Counted from the stretch's first letter, positions 46,477 through 56,962 are shown. The stretch: DNA of 64,000 nucleotides from Verrucomicrobia bacterium S94 (GCA_004299845.1 CP036201.1:1364001-1428000), one strand, 5' to 3'. Numbers and translations: made by a program. Notes: generated by a model from the letters alone, not told the origin.

Positions 46477-49221
46477 ATGCGTTTACCCCGAACCCTTTTA
46501 TTTCTACTGATGACATCAGCAACGCTGATCAGCACCGCCGAAAAGCCCTTGATATCGGCGGCTGATGAACTGGCGGGGATTTTAGACACGATACGTTCCG
46601 ATTCGATCACGGTCGACTATCCGGAAAATAATTCTGTTTTCCCTCCGGATATCGTGGCCCCGACATTTATGTGGCATGATCCCACACCGGCAACAAACTG
46701 GGCGATCTTTGTCAAAGATGCTGATGGATATGTTTCCGTTTTTTATTCCGATGGCGCACAACACCCGCTTGAAATTGATCCGGACGCAGTCAGTGAAGCC
46801 AATGCACACTATCGTCCCTCCGCCTATGCTGAATCATCCAGACACTGGACTCCGGATGAAACGATATGGGAAAATATAAAAAGAATTTCCACCGGAAAAG
46901 CTGTCGATATCTATATTGCAGGACTACCGAAATCAGCAAATGGAGATCCCATATCGTTGGGCCATGTCCGGATTTCCACATCAACGATACCGGTCGGAGC
47001 TCCAATTTTTTACCGGGATGTCCCTCTTATGCCTTCAAGGAACACCTCCGGAAAAATCAGTCCCTTATCCAAAGACCTGATGCATCTTATGAAATGGCGG
47101 CTTCGGGATATATCAAAACCTGAAGCCCCGGTTGTTCTTCAGGATATGCCGACCTGTGCAAACTGCCACTCATTTTCAACCGACGGTAAAACACTGGGTA
47201 TGGATATGGATGGACCCAATGGAGATAAAGGAGCTTACGGTATTGTTCCGGTTGAAAAAAATATCGTCATTGAAAACCAGGACATTCTTTCATGGAATAC
47301 ATATGAAGATACGCCGGATGGTCATATGAATTTCGGACTCTTCTCACAGATCTCTCCAGACGGACGGTATGTGATCAGCACACTCAACGAAGATACTTTT
47401 GTGGCTAACTACCCGAATTTCGGATTCCTGCAGTCCTTTTATCCGACGCGAGGAATCCTCGTCGTCTACGACCGGACCACCGGTCGCATGTTTCCTTTGC
47501 CGGGAGCGGACGATCCCCGTTTTGTTCAAACCAATGCAGTATGGAGTCCCGATGGCAAAGAACTGGTTTTTTCCAGAGCACCGGCACAGGACGCTTTTGC
47601 CAGTCTGAAAGTCCCTACATATGCTGGAGATGACGGAGAACCTGACATTCAGTATGACCTGTACCGCATTCCTTTCAATCAAGGAAAAGGAGGAAAAGCT
47701 CTTCCCGTTGAAGGCGCTTCGAACAACGGAAAAAGTAACTCGTTCGCAAAATTTTCTCCCGATGGAAAATGGATTGTCTACGTGCAGGCTGCCCGCGGCC
47801 AGTTAATGCGTCCGGACAGTAAACTGTACATCATTCCGGCCAGTGGAGGAACCGCCCGCGAAATGAACTGCAACCTTACCCCGATGAATTCATGGCACAG
47901 CTGGTCCCCCAACAGCCGCTGGCTTGTTTTTTCCTCTAAAGGTATGGGACCATTTACCAAAATGTTTCTTACTCATATCGATGAAAACGGCGTAGACACC
48001 CCTGCAATCCTGATTCCTAATTCCACAGCAGCAAACCGTGCTGTAAACATCCCTGAATTTGTAAATGGAGAAGTTGACGCTATCGAAAAAATAAGTGCCC
48101 CATCGCAAGAATCCTACAAACTATACAAACAAAGTAAACTCTTCGCAGATCAAGACCAACTCGACAGAGCACTTGAAATAATTAATCAATCACTCGCTCT
48201 GAACCCGTATTATGCAAAGGGTCATTATCGAAAAGGCACCATTCTTTTGCAGATGAATCAAACCAATGAAGCGTTGTCCTGCTTCATCGACGCGAATAAA
48301 TATGATCCGGAAATGGCTGAAGCGTATGATTTTGTCATTTATTATTACATGCAGAATGAAGGCATTGACAAAGCCATTGACTATATGATCGGCCTCCTGA
48401 ACAGAATCCCTGTAAATCCGTTAGCCGAAAAAACGCTCGCCGATCTTTACCTCCGGAGAGGTGATCATTCTCTTGCAATACAACATTATATAAACGCAGC
48501 TCAAAGCAAACGGTACCCCGCTGACTTCTACGGACATATTGGTAGTTCTTTACTTAAATTGGGGGCTTATAAAGAAGCGCGAATTTGTTTCGAAAGAGCT
48601 CTTGAAATTGACCCCGATAACGCAAATGTAATTTACAGCCTGGGTATCTACTATCAAAAAACCGGATACTTTGAAAAAGCCACAGCGCTGTTCAGACAGG
48701 CTGTGGAGTTGGACAGCAATTCAGGTGCTCATTATGACCTCGGTGTTCTGGCCATGAATGAAAATCACCTGGACGCAGCCGTCTTTCATTTCAAAAAGTT
48801 CCTGCAGAAAAGACCAAAGGTTACAGTCGCAAGAAATAAGCTGGCATCCATCTACTATATGCAGGGAAAGCTGCATGAAAGTGCCGTCCAATATGAAATG
48901 ATTCTGGATGAGGATCCCGAAAACATCAGCGCCCTGCTGTTGCTGTCTAAAATATATGCAACCAGCGCAAATCCTCAGATTGCACACCCGGAGCGTGCAA
49001 TTACCCTATCCGAACGCGGCTGTGAATTGACCGGCTACAAACAGCCTGTTTATCTCGACAGTCTGGCGGTGGCTTATGCTTCTGCCGGCCGTTATTCCGA
49101 CGCGGTCGCCATGTCGGAAAAAGCCCTCCATCATATCCATATCTCGGCAACCAATAATCCATCATTGTTACATCACATCGAAAGCAATCTGTCATTATTT
49201 AAAAGCAGACTGGAGCAATGA
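46477..49221 (+). CDS. Secreted CxxCH protein with beta-propeller and TPR repeats
   Basis: 914 residues from the ATG at 46477, with AGGA seven bases upstream; the frame opens at 46438. Signal peptide MRLPRTLLFLLMTSATLIST. A single heme-type CANCH site lies near residue 225, inside a region that resembles TolB-like propeller repeats (ISPDGRYVIS, WSPDGKELVFS, FSPDGKWIVY). From about residue 545 there are roughly nine TPR units (GHYRKGTILLQMNQTNEALS and similar). The domain order fits large extracytoplasmic proteins of Bacteroidetes and Kiritimatiellota of unknown role. Base composition is visibly more AT-rich than its neighbours. Confidence 0.8.
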   Translation: MRLPRTLLFLLMTSATLISTAEKPLISAADELAGILDTIRSDSITVDYPENNSVFPPDIVAPTFMWHDPTPATNWAIFVKDADGYVSVFYSDGAQHPLEIDPDAVSEANAHYRPSAYAESSRHWTPDETIWENIKRISTGKAVDIYIAGLPKSANGDPISLGHVRISTSTIPVGAPIFYRDVPLMPSRNTSGKISPLSKDLMHLMKWRLRDISKPEAPVVLQDMPTCANCHSFSTDGKTLGMDMDGPNGDKGAYGIVPVEKNIVIENQDILSWNTYEDTPDGHMNFGLFSQISPDGRYVISTLNEDTFVANYPNFGFLQSFYPTRGILVVYDRTTGRMFPLPGADDPRFVQTNAVWSPDGKELVFSRAPAQDAFASLKVPTYAGDDGEPDIQYDLYRIPFNQGKGGKALPVEGASNNGKSNSFAKFSPDGKWIVYVQAARGQLMRPDSKLYIIPASGGTAREMNCNLTPMNSWHSWSPNSRWLVFSSKGMGPFTKMFLTHIDENGVDTPAILIPNSTAANRAVNIPEFVNGEVDAIEKISAPSQESYKLYKQSKLFADQDQLDRALEIINQSLALNPYYAKGHYRKGTILLQMNQTNEALSCFIDANKYDPEMAEAYDFVIYYYMQNEGIDKAIDYMIGLLNRIPVNPLAEKTLADLYLRRGDHSLAIQHYINAAQSKRYPADFYGHIGSSLLKLGAYKEARICFERALEIDPDNANVIYSLGIYYQKTGYFEKATALFRQAVELDSNSGAHYDLGVLAMNENHLDAAVFHFKKFLQKRPKVTVARNKLASIYYMQGKLHESAVQYEMILDEDPENISALLLLSKIYATSANPQIAHPERAITLSERGCELTGYKQPVYLDSLAVAYASAGRYSDAVAMSEKALHHIHISATNNPSLLHHIESNLSLFKSRLEQ

Positions 49222-49366
49222 TCCAACGCGACCAGCCATCATCATACCGTTTGTTAAAACGTATCCCACATTTTACCCGATCAAGCCGTAAGCGGGAAAG
49301 AAGGACATAATAACGCAACAACTCGGCGCATTGGAATTTCATTTCGTCGTAATCAACCGTATCGCC

Positions 49367-51322
49367 TTAATGCTGCGGTGGATAAAGGCGGTCCCGCTCC
49401 TCCTGCGGCAGGACGGTATAATAGTAGAGCTGACGCATCTGATATAACTGCAACTCCTCTTTCAGTCGGGATAAAACATCCGGATACCCGGAGGAAAGAT
49501 CGGTCCACTCCGTCGGATCCTCCTCCAGGTTCAGCAACCATTCTCCATCGCGCGCGCTGAAGATATATTTCCATGGATAATCGACAATGCCATGCGCCTT
49601 AATGACGCCGTGCGAAAGCAGATATACCGGGGCACTCCGCGGTTGCTTCAGCACCGGCCGCCCCTGGAAATTCGGATGATTCGGCATGCCCAGAATTTCC
49701 AGCACGGTCGGATTGATATCGATAAGCGATATGGGATCCTCGCGAACGCCGGTTTCTGCCGCGCCGGGTAGTTTAAACAGCACAGCTGTGCGAACCTGAT
49801 CTTCGAACAACGAAGTACCATGGGTCGGATAGCCGCGCTGATAAAACGCTTCACCGTGATCAGATGCCACGACAATCAGACTGTTTTCGTACAGCCCCTG
49901 CTCCTTCAGATAATCCACAAAAGCGCCGACCTGTGCGTCTACATAATGCAACGCATTGTCGAAACGGTTGATCACCGTATCGATATGCGCTTGGTCAAAG
50001 TTGAAAAAGGAAAATTCAAACTCATCCGTATTCCACGGCGCATAAGGCCGAGCAGCATCTTCGGGCAGGTCATACGGAAAATGGGTAGCCTGAAAATTCA
50101 GATACATAAAAACCGGCTGCCCGCCATCCGCCGCATCCAGGAACTCGACCGCGCGCCGGCGAACCGTTTCATCCTTGATCTTCGATTCGATTCCGATGTT
50201 TTCGCCGAGCTCATCCTTCGAATGGTAGAAGTGCTGCAGACGGGTGCGGGCATGGATAAACGTTTTCATGCCCTGCCAGTCTTCATTCTGCGCCGAGAAA
50301 AAGGCCGTCCGGTATCCGGCATATGAAAGAATATCCATGAGCAGTGTTTTCGGATAATTCACCTCTTCAAACTGATCGAGTTTTTTGCGGCGCAGCGGAT
50401 ACTGCGAAGCATGCGTGCTTGTCTGCGAATAATTGGAATGACAGGCCGCCGCATAAGCGCGGTTGAACACCAGCGCCTCCTCTGCCAGCCGGTCGAGGTT
50501 AGGCGTGATTCTCTTTCGCGAATAGCCGGTGAATCCATAGTGATCCCACGAAACCGATTCGAGCATGATAAAAAACACATGCGGTTTTTCGGTCAGCGGT
50601 TCCGCTATTGATTGGAAATACTCCTCCATAGAAACCTGTTCCTCCATCACCAGCCCGCGCAGAAAATCAACGGACGGCGAGGCCGTCGGCAGCAGATTAT
50701 CGATGATCGCAAAGGTCAGATACGTCGTCGGCAGCAGTCCCTGTCGAATATGTACAGCGCGATCGTCGTCCATAGAATAAACCGCCACAAATCCGCCGGC
50801 TCCGGAAGTGATAAACAGCACGCAGAGCAGTGCAAAACGCTGCGGCGAGTGGCTGAACGAATGATGGTGATACTGCCTGGTGTACAGCAGACTGATCAGG
50901 AGCGACAACGCCGCCACACCGAGCAGCTCCCCGCCCATTCCGCTGATGATTTCCGGAAGAATCTGCGGCGCATTCGAAAGCCCTGTCTGAAAAGCATCCC
51001 ACGAAATAAACGAGTTCACCTGCAGATACATCAGTTGCGACGCCGTGTACATGCCCATGAAAAAAAACGTCGCCAATGCACACAGCGCAAAACGTACCGG
51101 CTTTTTTCCACGCTCCGGAAGAAAAATAAACAGATGATTGATACCGTGGTGCATCAGCGTCAGCACCGCAACCAGCGGCAGCTGCAGTGTCCACGCCAAC
51201 AGCACCGGAACCGCACCGGTCTCCGGCCACCGCCCCCGCGCCAGCAGCCCTAAGAGCGAAATCACGTTGCAGAACGTGAACAGCCCCAGCCAGAGATAAA
51301 AGGTTTTTATGAATTTGTGCAT
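49367..51322 (-). CDS. Membrane-anchored sulfatase-fold enzyme (LTA-synthase-like)
   Basis: 651 residues. The first 190 hold about five membrane helices; residues 250-570 are a sulfatase/alkaline-phosphatase-fold domain (VFFIMLESVSWDHYGFTGYS, VVASDHGEAFYQ). The nucleophile segment reads HSNYSQTSTH, with a Ser/Thr and no C/S-x-P-x-R, so it is a transferase of the lipoteichoic-acid-synthase or EptA type and not a true sulfatase. The end has WKYIFSARDGEWLLNLEEDP, as in sulfatases. It may transfer phosphoglycerol or phosphoethanolamine to a surface glycan. Acceptor is not known. Confidence 0.82.
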   Translation of the reverse strand: MHKFIKTFYLWLGLFTFCNVISLLGLLARGRWPETGAVPVLLAWTLQLPLVAVLTLMHHGINHLFIFLPERGKKPVRFALCALATFFFMGMYTASQLMYLQVNSFISWDAFQTGLSNAPQILPEIISGMGGELLGVAALSLLISLLYTRQYHHHSFSHSPQRFALLCVLFITSGAGGFVAVYSMDDDRAVHIRQGLLPTTYLTFAIIDNLLPTASPSVDFLRGLVMEEQVSMEEYFQSIAEPLTEKPHVFFIMLESVSWDHYGFTGYSRKRITPNLDRLAEEALVFNRAYAAACHSNYSQTSTHASQYPLRRKKLDQFEEVNYPKTLLMDILSYAGYRTAFFSAQNEDWQGMKTFIHARTRLQHFYHSKDELGENIGIESKIKDETVRRRAVEFLDAADGGQPVFMYLNFQATHFPYDLPEDAARPYAPWNTDEFEFSFFNFDQAHIDTVINRFDNALHYVDAQVGAFVDYLKEQGLYENSLIVVASDHGEAFYQRGYPTHGTSLFEDQVRTAVLFKLPGAAETGVREDPISLIDINPTVLEILGMPNHPNFQGRPVLKQPRSAPVYLLSHGVIKAHGIVDYPWKYIFSARDGEWLLNLEEDPTEWTDLSSGYPDVLSRLKEELQLYQMRQLYYYTVLPQEERDRLYPPQH

Positions 51323-51456
51323 GATAATGTTAGAAATGCGTTAGTCGCAGAACCTAGGCAAACCGTCCCCGACGTTCAACGGCAAAGTACATCGGTGTGG
51401 AAGCGGCTCTTCTTCCTTGATCTCCCCGTTTGGCTGTGTCCTTATTTCCGGCTCCC

Positions 51457-54400
51457 ATGAATACGGCTGAAACAAAGGAAATACTGCAAACGGTGAAGCG
51501 CTCACTCGACGACGTGCTGCTCCGCGATCGTTCACACCTGAATGCGCTGATGCGGCGTATCCGCCAGCGTATTCATGACAACAAACCGGTCGATAACCTG
51601 ATCGGGAAGCTGAAAGACGCGCATTTTCAGGCTCTCGAACGTGCACACCGGCGCGCGCGGGTCAGCCTGAAACTGGATTATCCCGAAATTCTTCCCGTCT
51701 CCGGGAAAAAAGATGAAATCCGAAAACTCATCGAAGAAAACCAGATTGTAATTGTCTGCGGCACCACCGGCTCAGGAAAAACCACGCAGTTGCCTAAAAT
51801 TGCTTACGAAGCCGGTGCCGGAAAAACCGGCCGGATCGGCGTCACCCAGCCCCGCCGACTGGCCGCCACCGGCATGGCGCGGCGTGTCGCCGAAGAAATG
51901 GGGGCGGATTACGGGAAAGGCGTCGGCTGTCAGGTCCGCTTCGATGATCAGACCTGCGACGAAACCATCATTAAATTTATGACCGATGGCATTCTGCTGG
52001 CTGAAACCCAGCACGACCGCCATCTGCTGCAATATGACTGCCTCATCATCGACGAGGCCCACGAGCGCAGCCTGAATATCGATTTTATTCTCGGCTATCT
52101 CAAAAATCTGCTCAGAATCCGCCCCGACCTTAAAATCGTCATCAGCTCGGCCACGCTGGATGCCGAAAGTTTTTCGGACTTTTTTGATCAGGCCCCAGTA
52201 ATTGAAGTCGAGGGCCGCACCTATCCGGTAGAGGATTTCTTTCTTCCGCCGGGCAAAGATGAAGAACTCTCCAATCATATCCTGCGCGCCATGCGCTGGA
52301 TTTCGGACGTCGATGACCGGGGCGATGTGCTGATCTTTCTTCCCGGCGAGCGCGAGATCCGCGATGCCGCGAAAAAACTGGAAGGCCAGCACTGGAAAAG
52401 CACCGAAATTCTTCCTCTTTTCGGAAGACTCTCCATGGGAGAACAGCAGCGCGTTTTTAAAGTGGGCGGGCGTCGGCGGATTATTCTGGCAACGAATGTG
52501 GCCGAAACGTCGATCACTATTCCGGGCATTCATTATGTCATTGATTCCGGGCTGGTACGACTCAGCCGCTACAATCCGCGCACGCAGGTGCAGGGCCTCC
52601 AGATTGAACAGGTTTCACAGGCCAGTGCCCGCCAGCGGCGTGGACGCTGCGGCCGTGTGACCGACGGTATCTGCGTCTATCTCTACGACAAGGAAGTACT
52701 CGAAAACAGTGCCGAATATACCGACCCCGAAATCCGCCGCACTTCGCTGGCCGGCGTGATCCTGCAGATGGATATGCTGAATCTGCCGCCGATCGACCGC
52801 TTCCCGCTGATCGATCCGCCGCAGACTGCGCTGGTGAACGAAGGCTATAAAACGCTTTATGATATCGGCGCAATTGACAAAGACCGAAAACTGACCCCCA
52901 TCGGCAAACAGATTGTCCGATTCCCGCTGGATCCGCATCTGGCGCGCATGATTCTGCAGGCCAAAGAGGAAGACGTTCTGCCTGAGGTGCTGATTATTGT
53001 GGCGTTTCTCTCGATTCAGGATGTCCGGGAACGCCCGACGGAAAAAGCGGAGGCGGCCGATCAGGCCCACGCCAAATGGAAAGACCCGCGATCTGACTTC
53101 ATCACCATCCTTAATCTCTGGAACGATATTGAAGACGCGCGCCGCGAATCCCACGGCAGACTCCGTAAATTCTGTAAAACCAATTTTGTGAATTACCGCC
53201 GCGTCATGGAATGGCGCAACCTCTGGAAGGATCTGAAAAACACCGATGGAATTTCCGGCTCCATTAAGCGCGCGAAAAAACAGGAGGTTCCGACGGCGCT
53301 GTATGACGGCATTCACCGCAGCCTGCTGGCGGGACTGCCGGCGAATATCGGACTGAAGGGTGAAGACCGCGAATTTACGGCAGCCCGCAACCGTAAGTTT
53401 TTTATCTTCCCCGGATCCGGCCTGTTTAAAAAACCGCCGGAATGGGTCATGACGTTTTCGCTGGTGGAAACTACAAAGCTCTATGCGCGCATCGTTGCCG
53501 AAATTGAACCCCAATGGGTTGCCGAGATTGCGCCGCATCTTTGTAAAGAAATCTATAAACAACCCGAATGGAATCCGGATAAAGGCTTCGTTTATGCCAA
53601 AGAGTCCGTCCTCTCCGGCGGACTGACGCTGACCCATGGAAAACCGGTACACTTCGGCCCCATCCATCCGGAAAAAGCCCGCGAAATTTTTATCCGTGAA
53701 GGCATGGTGCCGGGTAATCTGAAAACGCGCGGCGGCTGGCTGAAAATCCATCAGCGCATGCTCGATGATATTCAGGCATTGGAAGAAAAAATCCGTCGTC
53801 CCGGTGCCCTGCTCGACACCGACGCCATTTTCCACCATTTTGACCGCCTGCTGCCGGCGGACGTCTATTCCGTCCAGACGCTGGAACAATGGATCCGTAA
53901 AACCAAAGCCCGTATTGCGATGAAGGCCGAGGAGGCCATGTTCCCGCAGACTTCACCCCTTCGAATGGAGGATTATCCGGAATACCTGACCTTCCATCAC
54001 GAGGACTTTCACCTCATCTATACCTTCGAACCCGGCGATGAACTGGACGGAATTGCGCTGGTCTGCCCTACCGACAAACTGGCTTTTCTACCGGACTGGG
54101 CCCCCGACTGGCTTGTTCCCGGCTGGCTTGAAGAAAAGGTCAACCGCCTCCTGCGCACGCTGCCGAAAAATCTGCGCACCACCCTTGCCCCTATCGATCA
54201 GACGGCCCGCACTTTTGCCCATACCTGCACGGGTGAGCACCAGGAACCCCTGCTCACAGCATTGGCCCGCTGGCTGCAGCTGGAATTTAAACTGCCGGTG
54301 GATGCGTCTGATTTTGATGAAAAATCGCTGCCCGGATTTTTACGCATGAAGGTGATCGAAACAAAGGGGGATGAAATTGTTAAAATCCATACTTCGATTT

Positions 54401-55302
54401 CGGAAGAGCATCGCAGTAACGTCTATTTGAACGGCGCAGAAACCGCCTTTGCCAAATGGTCACTGCCGCCGGGCAAAGACTGGCCCGGCAAAGAACTGCC
54501 GGAATTCATTACGTCGGATGACCGTGGAAAAACACGGGGTTATCCGGCACTGACGGCCGAAGCAGGAGGCGTCGGGCGTGCGGTATTTATGAATCAGCCG
54601 CAGGCGAGGCATGCCCATCTGGCCGGCCTGGCGCAGCTTTTCCGGCTGAAGCATCCGGACCAGGTGAAATACATTGAAAAACGCCCGCCGCTGAGTACCG
54701 GTATGCAGCTGACCCTTTCCGCCATCGACAGCGATTTTCTGACCGATCTGATGAATGCGTCTATCGTGGATGCACTGACCGATGATCTGCGCTGCGAAAT
54801 CCGGGATCCTGAAACCTTTGAAAAGCGTGCGGTTATTGCTCGCAGCGAAGTATTTGAAAAATTCGAAAAAAATGCCCGGATTCTGGAAAAGCTGCTCGAT
54901 CAGCGCGAAGCGATCGTGAAAGCCATTGCCGAACTTCGGGCGGATTTCGACATTCTTCACGATCTGGAGATGCAGCTCGAATTCCTGTTCCGCCCCGGCT
55001 TTATTCAGACCCTGGATATGTTCAGTCGATACCCGCGCTATCTCAAAGCCATGCAGGTGCGTATTCAGCGTGCCCGGAATAATTCCGATGCCGACGCCAG
55101 AAAGCTGCTCGAAATTGAACCCTTTCAAAACCGGCTGAATGAAAAGCTGCTCGACTGTGAAAATATTGCGGGGGCGATTGATCTGATTGAGTTTGCGATG
55201 CAGCTCGAGGAATTCCGTGTAAACCGCTTTGCGCCGGAAATTAAAACACCGGTTAAGGTTTCTGCACAACGGCTTGAGGAAGCCTGGAATAACCTGTTAT
55301 AA
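51457..55302 (+). CDS. hrpA: ATP-dependent RNA helicase HrpA (DEAH box)
   Basis: 1281 residues from the ATG at 51457; the frame also opens at a TTG at 51430. Walker A VCGTTGSGKTTQLPK near 102, DEAH in LIIDEAHERSLNIDF near 197, SSATLDAESF motif III, and QRRGRCGRV motif VI. The long C-terminal region with OB-fold and DUF3418-like parts is typical of HrpA at this length. HrpA rescues stalled ribosomes in E. coli. No clear ribosome binding site is seen. It lies alone, opposite the sulfatase-fold gene. Confidence 0.93.
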   Translation: MNTAETKEILQTVKRSLDDVLLRDRSHLNALMRRIRQRIHDNKPVDNLIGKLKDAHFQALERAHRRARVSLKLDYPEILPVSGKKDEIRKLIEENQIVIVCGTTGSGKTTQLPKIAYEAGAGKTGRIGVTQPRRLAATGMARRVAEEMGADYGKGVGCQVRFDDQTCDETIIKFMTDGILLAETQHDRHLLQYDCLIIDEAHERSLNIDFILGYLKNLLRIRPDLKIVISSATLDAESFSDFFDQAPVIEVEGRTYPVEDFFLPPGKDEELSNHILRAMRWISDVDDRGDVLIFLPGEREIRDAAKKLEGQHWKSTEILPLFGRLSMGEQQRVFKVGGRRRIILATNVAETSITIPGIHYVIDSGLVRLSRYNPRTQVQGLQIEQVSQASARQRRGRCGRVTDGICVYLYDKEVLENSAEYTDPEIRRTSLAGVILQMDMLNLPPIDRFPLIDPPQTALVNEGYKTLYDIGAIDKDRKLTPIGKQIVRFPLDPHLARMILQAKEEDVLPEVLIIVAFLSIQDVRERPTEKAEAADQAHAKWKDPRSDFITILNLWNDIEDARRESHGRLRKFCKTNFVNYRRVMEWRNLWKDLKNTDGISGSIKRAKKQEVPTALYDGIHRSLLAGLPANIGLKGEDREFTAARNRKFFIFPGSGLFKKPPEWVMTFSLVETTKLYARIVAEIEPQWVAEIAPHLCKEIYKQPEWNPDKGFVYAKESVLSGGLTLTHGKPVHFGPIHPEKAREIFIREGMVPGNLKTRGGWLKIHQRMLDDIQALEEKIRRPGALLDTDAIFHHFDRLLPADVYSVQTLEQWIRKTKARIAMKAEEAMFPQTSPLRMEDYPEYLTFHHEDFHLIYTFEPGDELDGIALVCPTDKLAFLPDWAPDWLVPGWLEEKVNRLLRTLPKNLRTTLAPIDQTARTFAHTCTGEHQEPLLTALARWLQLEFKLPVDASDFDEKSLPGFLRMKVIETKGDEIVKIHTSISEEHRSNVYLNGAETAFAKWSLPPGKDWPGKELPEFITSDDRGKTRGYPALTAEAGGVGRAVFMNQPQARHAHLAGLAQLFRLKHPDQVKYIEKRPPLSTGMQLTLSAIDSDFLTDLMNASIVDALTDDLRCEIRDPETFEKRAVIARSEVFEKFEKNARILEKLLDQREAIVKAIAELRADFDILHDLEMQLEFLFRPGFIQTLDMFSRYPRYLKAMQVRIQRARNNSDADARKLLEIEPFQNRLNEKLLDCENIAGAIDLIEFAMQLEEFRVNRFAPEIKTPVKVSAQRLEEAWNNLL

Positions 55303-55339
55303 ATTTGATTTAACGTATTTTCAAGAAATGAGGATGAAC

Positions 55340-56005
55340 ATGCTTTCCGCAGTGATTTTTGATTTTGACGGCATTATTGTCGACAGCGAACCGATGCACT
55401 TCCGGGCTTTCAATGAAGTCCTGAACCCTTTGGAAATTGAGATCTCCTGGAAGGAATACTGCGAAGTATACATCGGTTTCGATGACCGGGATGCTTTTCG
55501 TGAAGCCTTCAAACTCAAACGAAAAAAAGTCAGCTCGCGCGACATCAAACATCTGATCAAACAGAAGGCGGAAGTTTTCCAGCACTATATTCACTCCGGC
55601 GAAGTTACGCCGCTGCCCGGAGCCGTAGAACTGATTAAAAGTATTCCCGTCCGACTGCCGCTGGCGCTCTGCAGCGGAGCGCTGCGCGAGGACATTGACC
55701 CCATCATTAAAAATCTGGGGATCGACGGCTGCTTCGACCAGATTATCACGGCGGAGGACACCCCCAAAAGCAAGCCTGATCCGGCTCCGTATATTCTCAC
55801 CTGCAAAAAACTGAATATTGGGGATCCGTCCACGGCCGTCGCGATTGAAGACACCCCCGCCGGAATCATGTCAGCCAAAGGAGCCGGGCTGAAAGTCCTG
55901 GCTGTAACCAACAGCTATGACCGGGGTTATCTGATGGAAGCGGATGCGGTAACCGACTCCTTGGAAAAAGTGAGCCGTCCGCAGCTTGAAAATCTGATCG
56001 TGTAG
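55340..56005 (+). CDS. HAD-superfamily hydrolase, beta-phosphoglucomutase-like
   Basis: About 221 residues. The nucleophile motif VIFDFDGIIVDSEPMH, Ser in ALCSGALREDI, KPDPAPYILTCKKL and AIEDTPAGIMSAKGAG mark subclass I HAD enzymes of the beta-phosphoglucomutase/phosphatase type, with a four-helix cap. Start at 55340 with AGGA five bases upstream; ATGs at 55328 and 55334 are possible. Substrate is unknown. It follows hrpA by about 38 bases. Confidence 0.9.
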   Translation: MLSAVIFDFDGIIVDSEPMHFRAFNEVLNPLEIEISWKEYCEVYIGFDDRDAFREAFKLKRKKVSSRDIKHLIKQKAEVFQHYIHSGEVTPLPGAVELIKSIPVRLPLALCSGALREDIDPIIKNLGIDGCFDQIITAEDTPKSKPDPAPYILTCKKLNIGDPSTAVAIEDTPAGIMSAKGAGLKVLAVTNSYDRGYLMEADAVTDSLEKVSRPQLENLIV

Positions 56006-56053
56006 TTTGCTGTACAAATGCCGGCGGAAGCACTCTCCGCCAGTCTAATCCAA

Positions 56054-56500
56054 TCAACAAACAGATTCCTGCGAACCGGCAATATAGGTTTCGAGATTCC
56101 GGATTTTGAAATCCTTTTCCAGCAGCAGATATTTTACAACGTCGCCGATCGATACAATACCGCACAGCTGCTTGTCGCGCAGAACCGGAAGATGACGAAT
56201 TCGCTTATCCGTCATAATCTGCATGCATTCATCAAGCGACGTATCCGGCGAAACGGTCGTTAATGTTTTCGACATAATATCGCCCACCGTCACATCTTCG
56301 ACGCACAAACGCGGCAGTACCACTTTTCGAAAAACATCACGCTCCGAAAGAATGCCCTTCACTTCACCTTCATCCATCACCAGTGCTGTACCTGCCGAAC
56401 GCGTGCACATCAGATCCACCACATCATGCAGCGGCTGCTCCGGTTTAACCGTTAAAACATCATGCCCTTTGGAATCCAGCAGGTTGGAAACATTACTCAT
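56054..56500 (-). CDS. CBS-domain pair protein
   Basis: 148 residues from the ATG at 56500, with GGAGG six bases upstream. Two CBS motifs: VKPEQPLHDVVDLMCTRSAG with LVMDEGEVKGILSERDVFRK, and VSPDTSLDECMQIMTDKRIR with LPVLRDKQLCGIVSIGDVVK. Such stand-alone pairs bind adenine nucleotides and sense energy state. The C-terminal tail ends in ESVC, with no extra domain. Partner not known. Confidence 0.92.
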   Translation of the reverse strand: MSNVSNLLDSKGHDVLTVKPEQPLHDVVDLMCTRSAGTALVMDEGEVKGILSERDVFRKVVLPRLCVEDVTVGDIMSKTLTTVSPDTSLDECMQIMTDKRIRHLPVLRDKQLCGIVSIGDVVKYLLLEKDFKIRNLETYIAGSQESVC

Positions 56501-56579
56501 TGCGACCTCCATATACTTTTTCGCTCTTGCTCAAAGACCAGTATAGTCCGTAAACGGAAATCAACAAGCAGTTGTTGAC

Positions 56580-56962
56580 TCAGATCATATGCAAGGTTTT
56601 GTCAGCCACCTTTTCGCCGTCCAGCCAGGTAATCAACCGCCACGTCCCTTTTTTATCCTCAACCGGTGCCCAGATGGTATCCCCAGAAAAAAACGGAAGT
56701 CGTTGGTCTTTACATAAAGCTCCCCATCAAACGGCGCCGCAGTTTTTCCATCGGCATCTTTAAACGGCGGGTGCTCAATGCGGAACGTAATTCTGCTGTT
56801 GCGGGCATTCTGTATCCGGAGAATATAACCGAACTCAATGTCCAGTTCGGTTTTAATCTCCGCCGTGATTTTTACAAGGTTCGGAAGATCCCTGCTGTTG
56901 CGGTCCCACCCATCGTACAGCCCGTAACTGTGCATCGTCACTTCCGGTTTTTTCTTTGCCAT
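56580..56962 (-). pseudogene. DUF3859-like protein, apparent frameshift
   Basis: The frame from 56962 (MAKKKPEVTMHSYGLYDGWD) reads to FRFF and then turns into a basic tail ending at 56633. A -1 shift within CGTTTTTTTCTGGGG on the coding strand, near 56690, gives GDTIWAPVEDKKGTWRLITW and then LDGEKVADKTLHMI with a stop at 56580. That ending (a G-x-W strand followed by KxF/L-type closure) is what DUF3859 proteins have, so one missing T or G explains the break. Full length would be about 127 residues. Function unknown; the DUF name is from memory. Confidence 0.7.
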
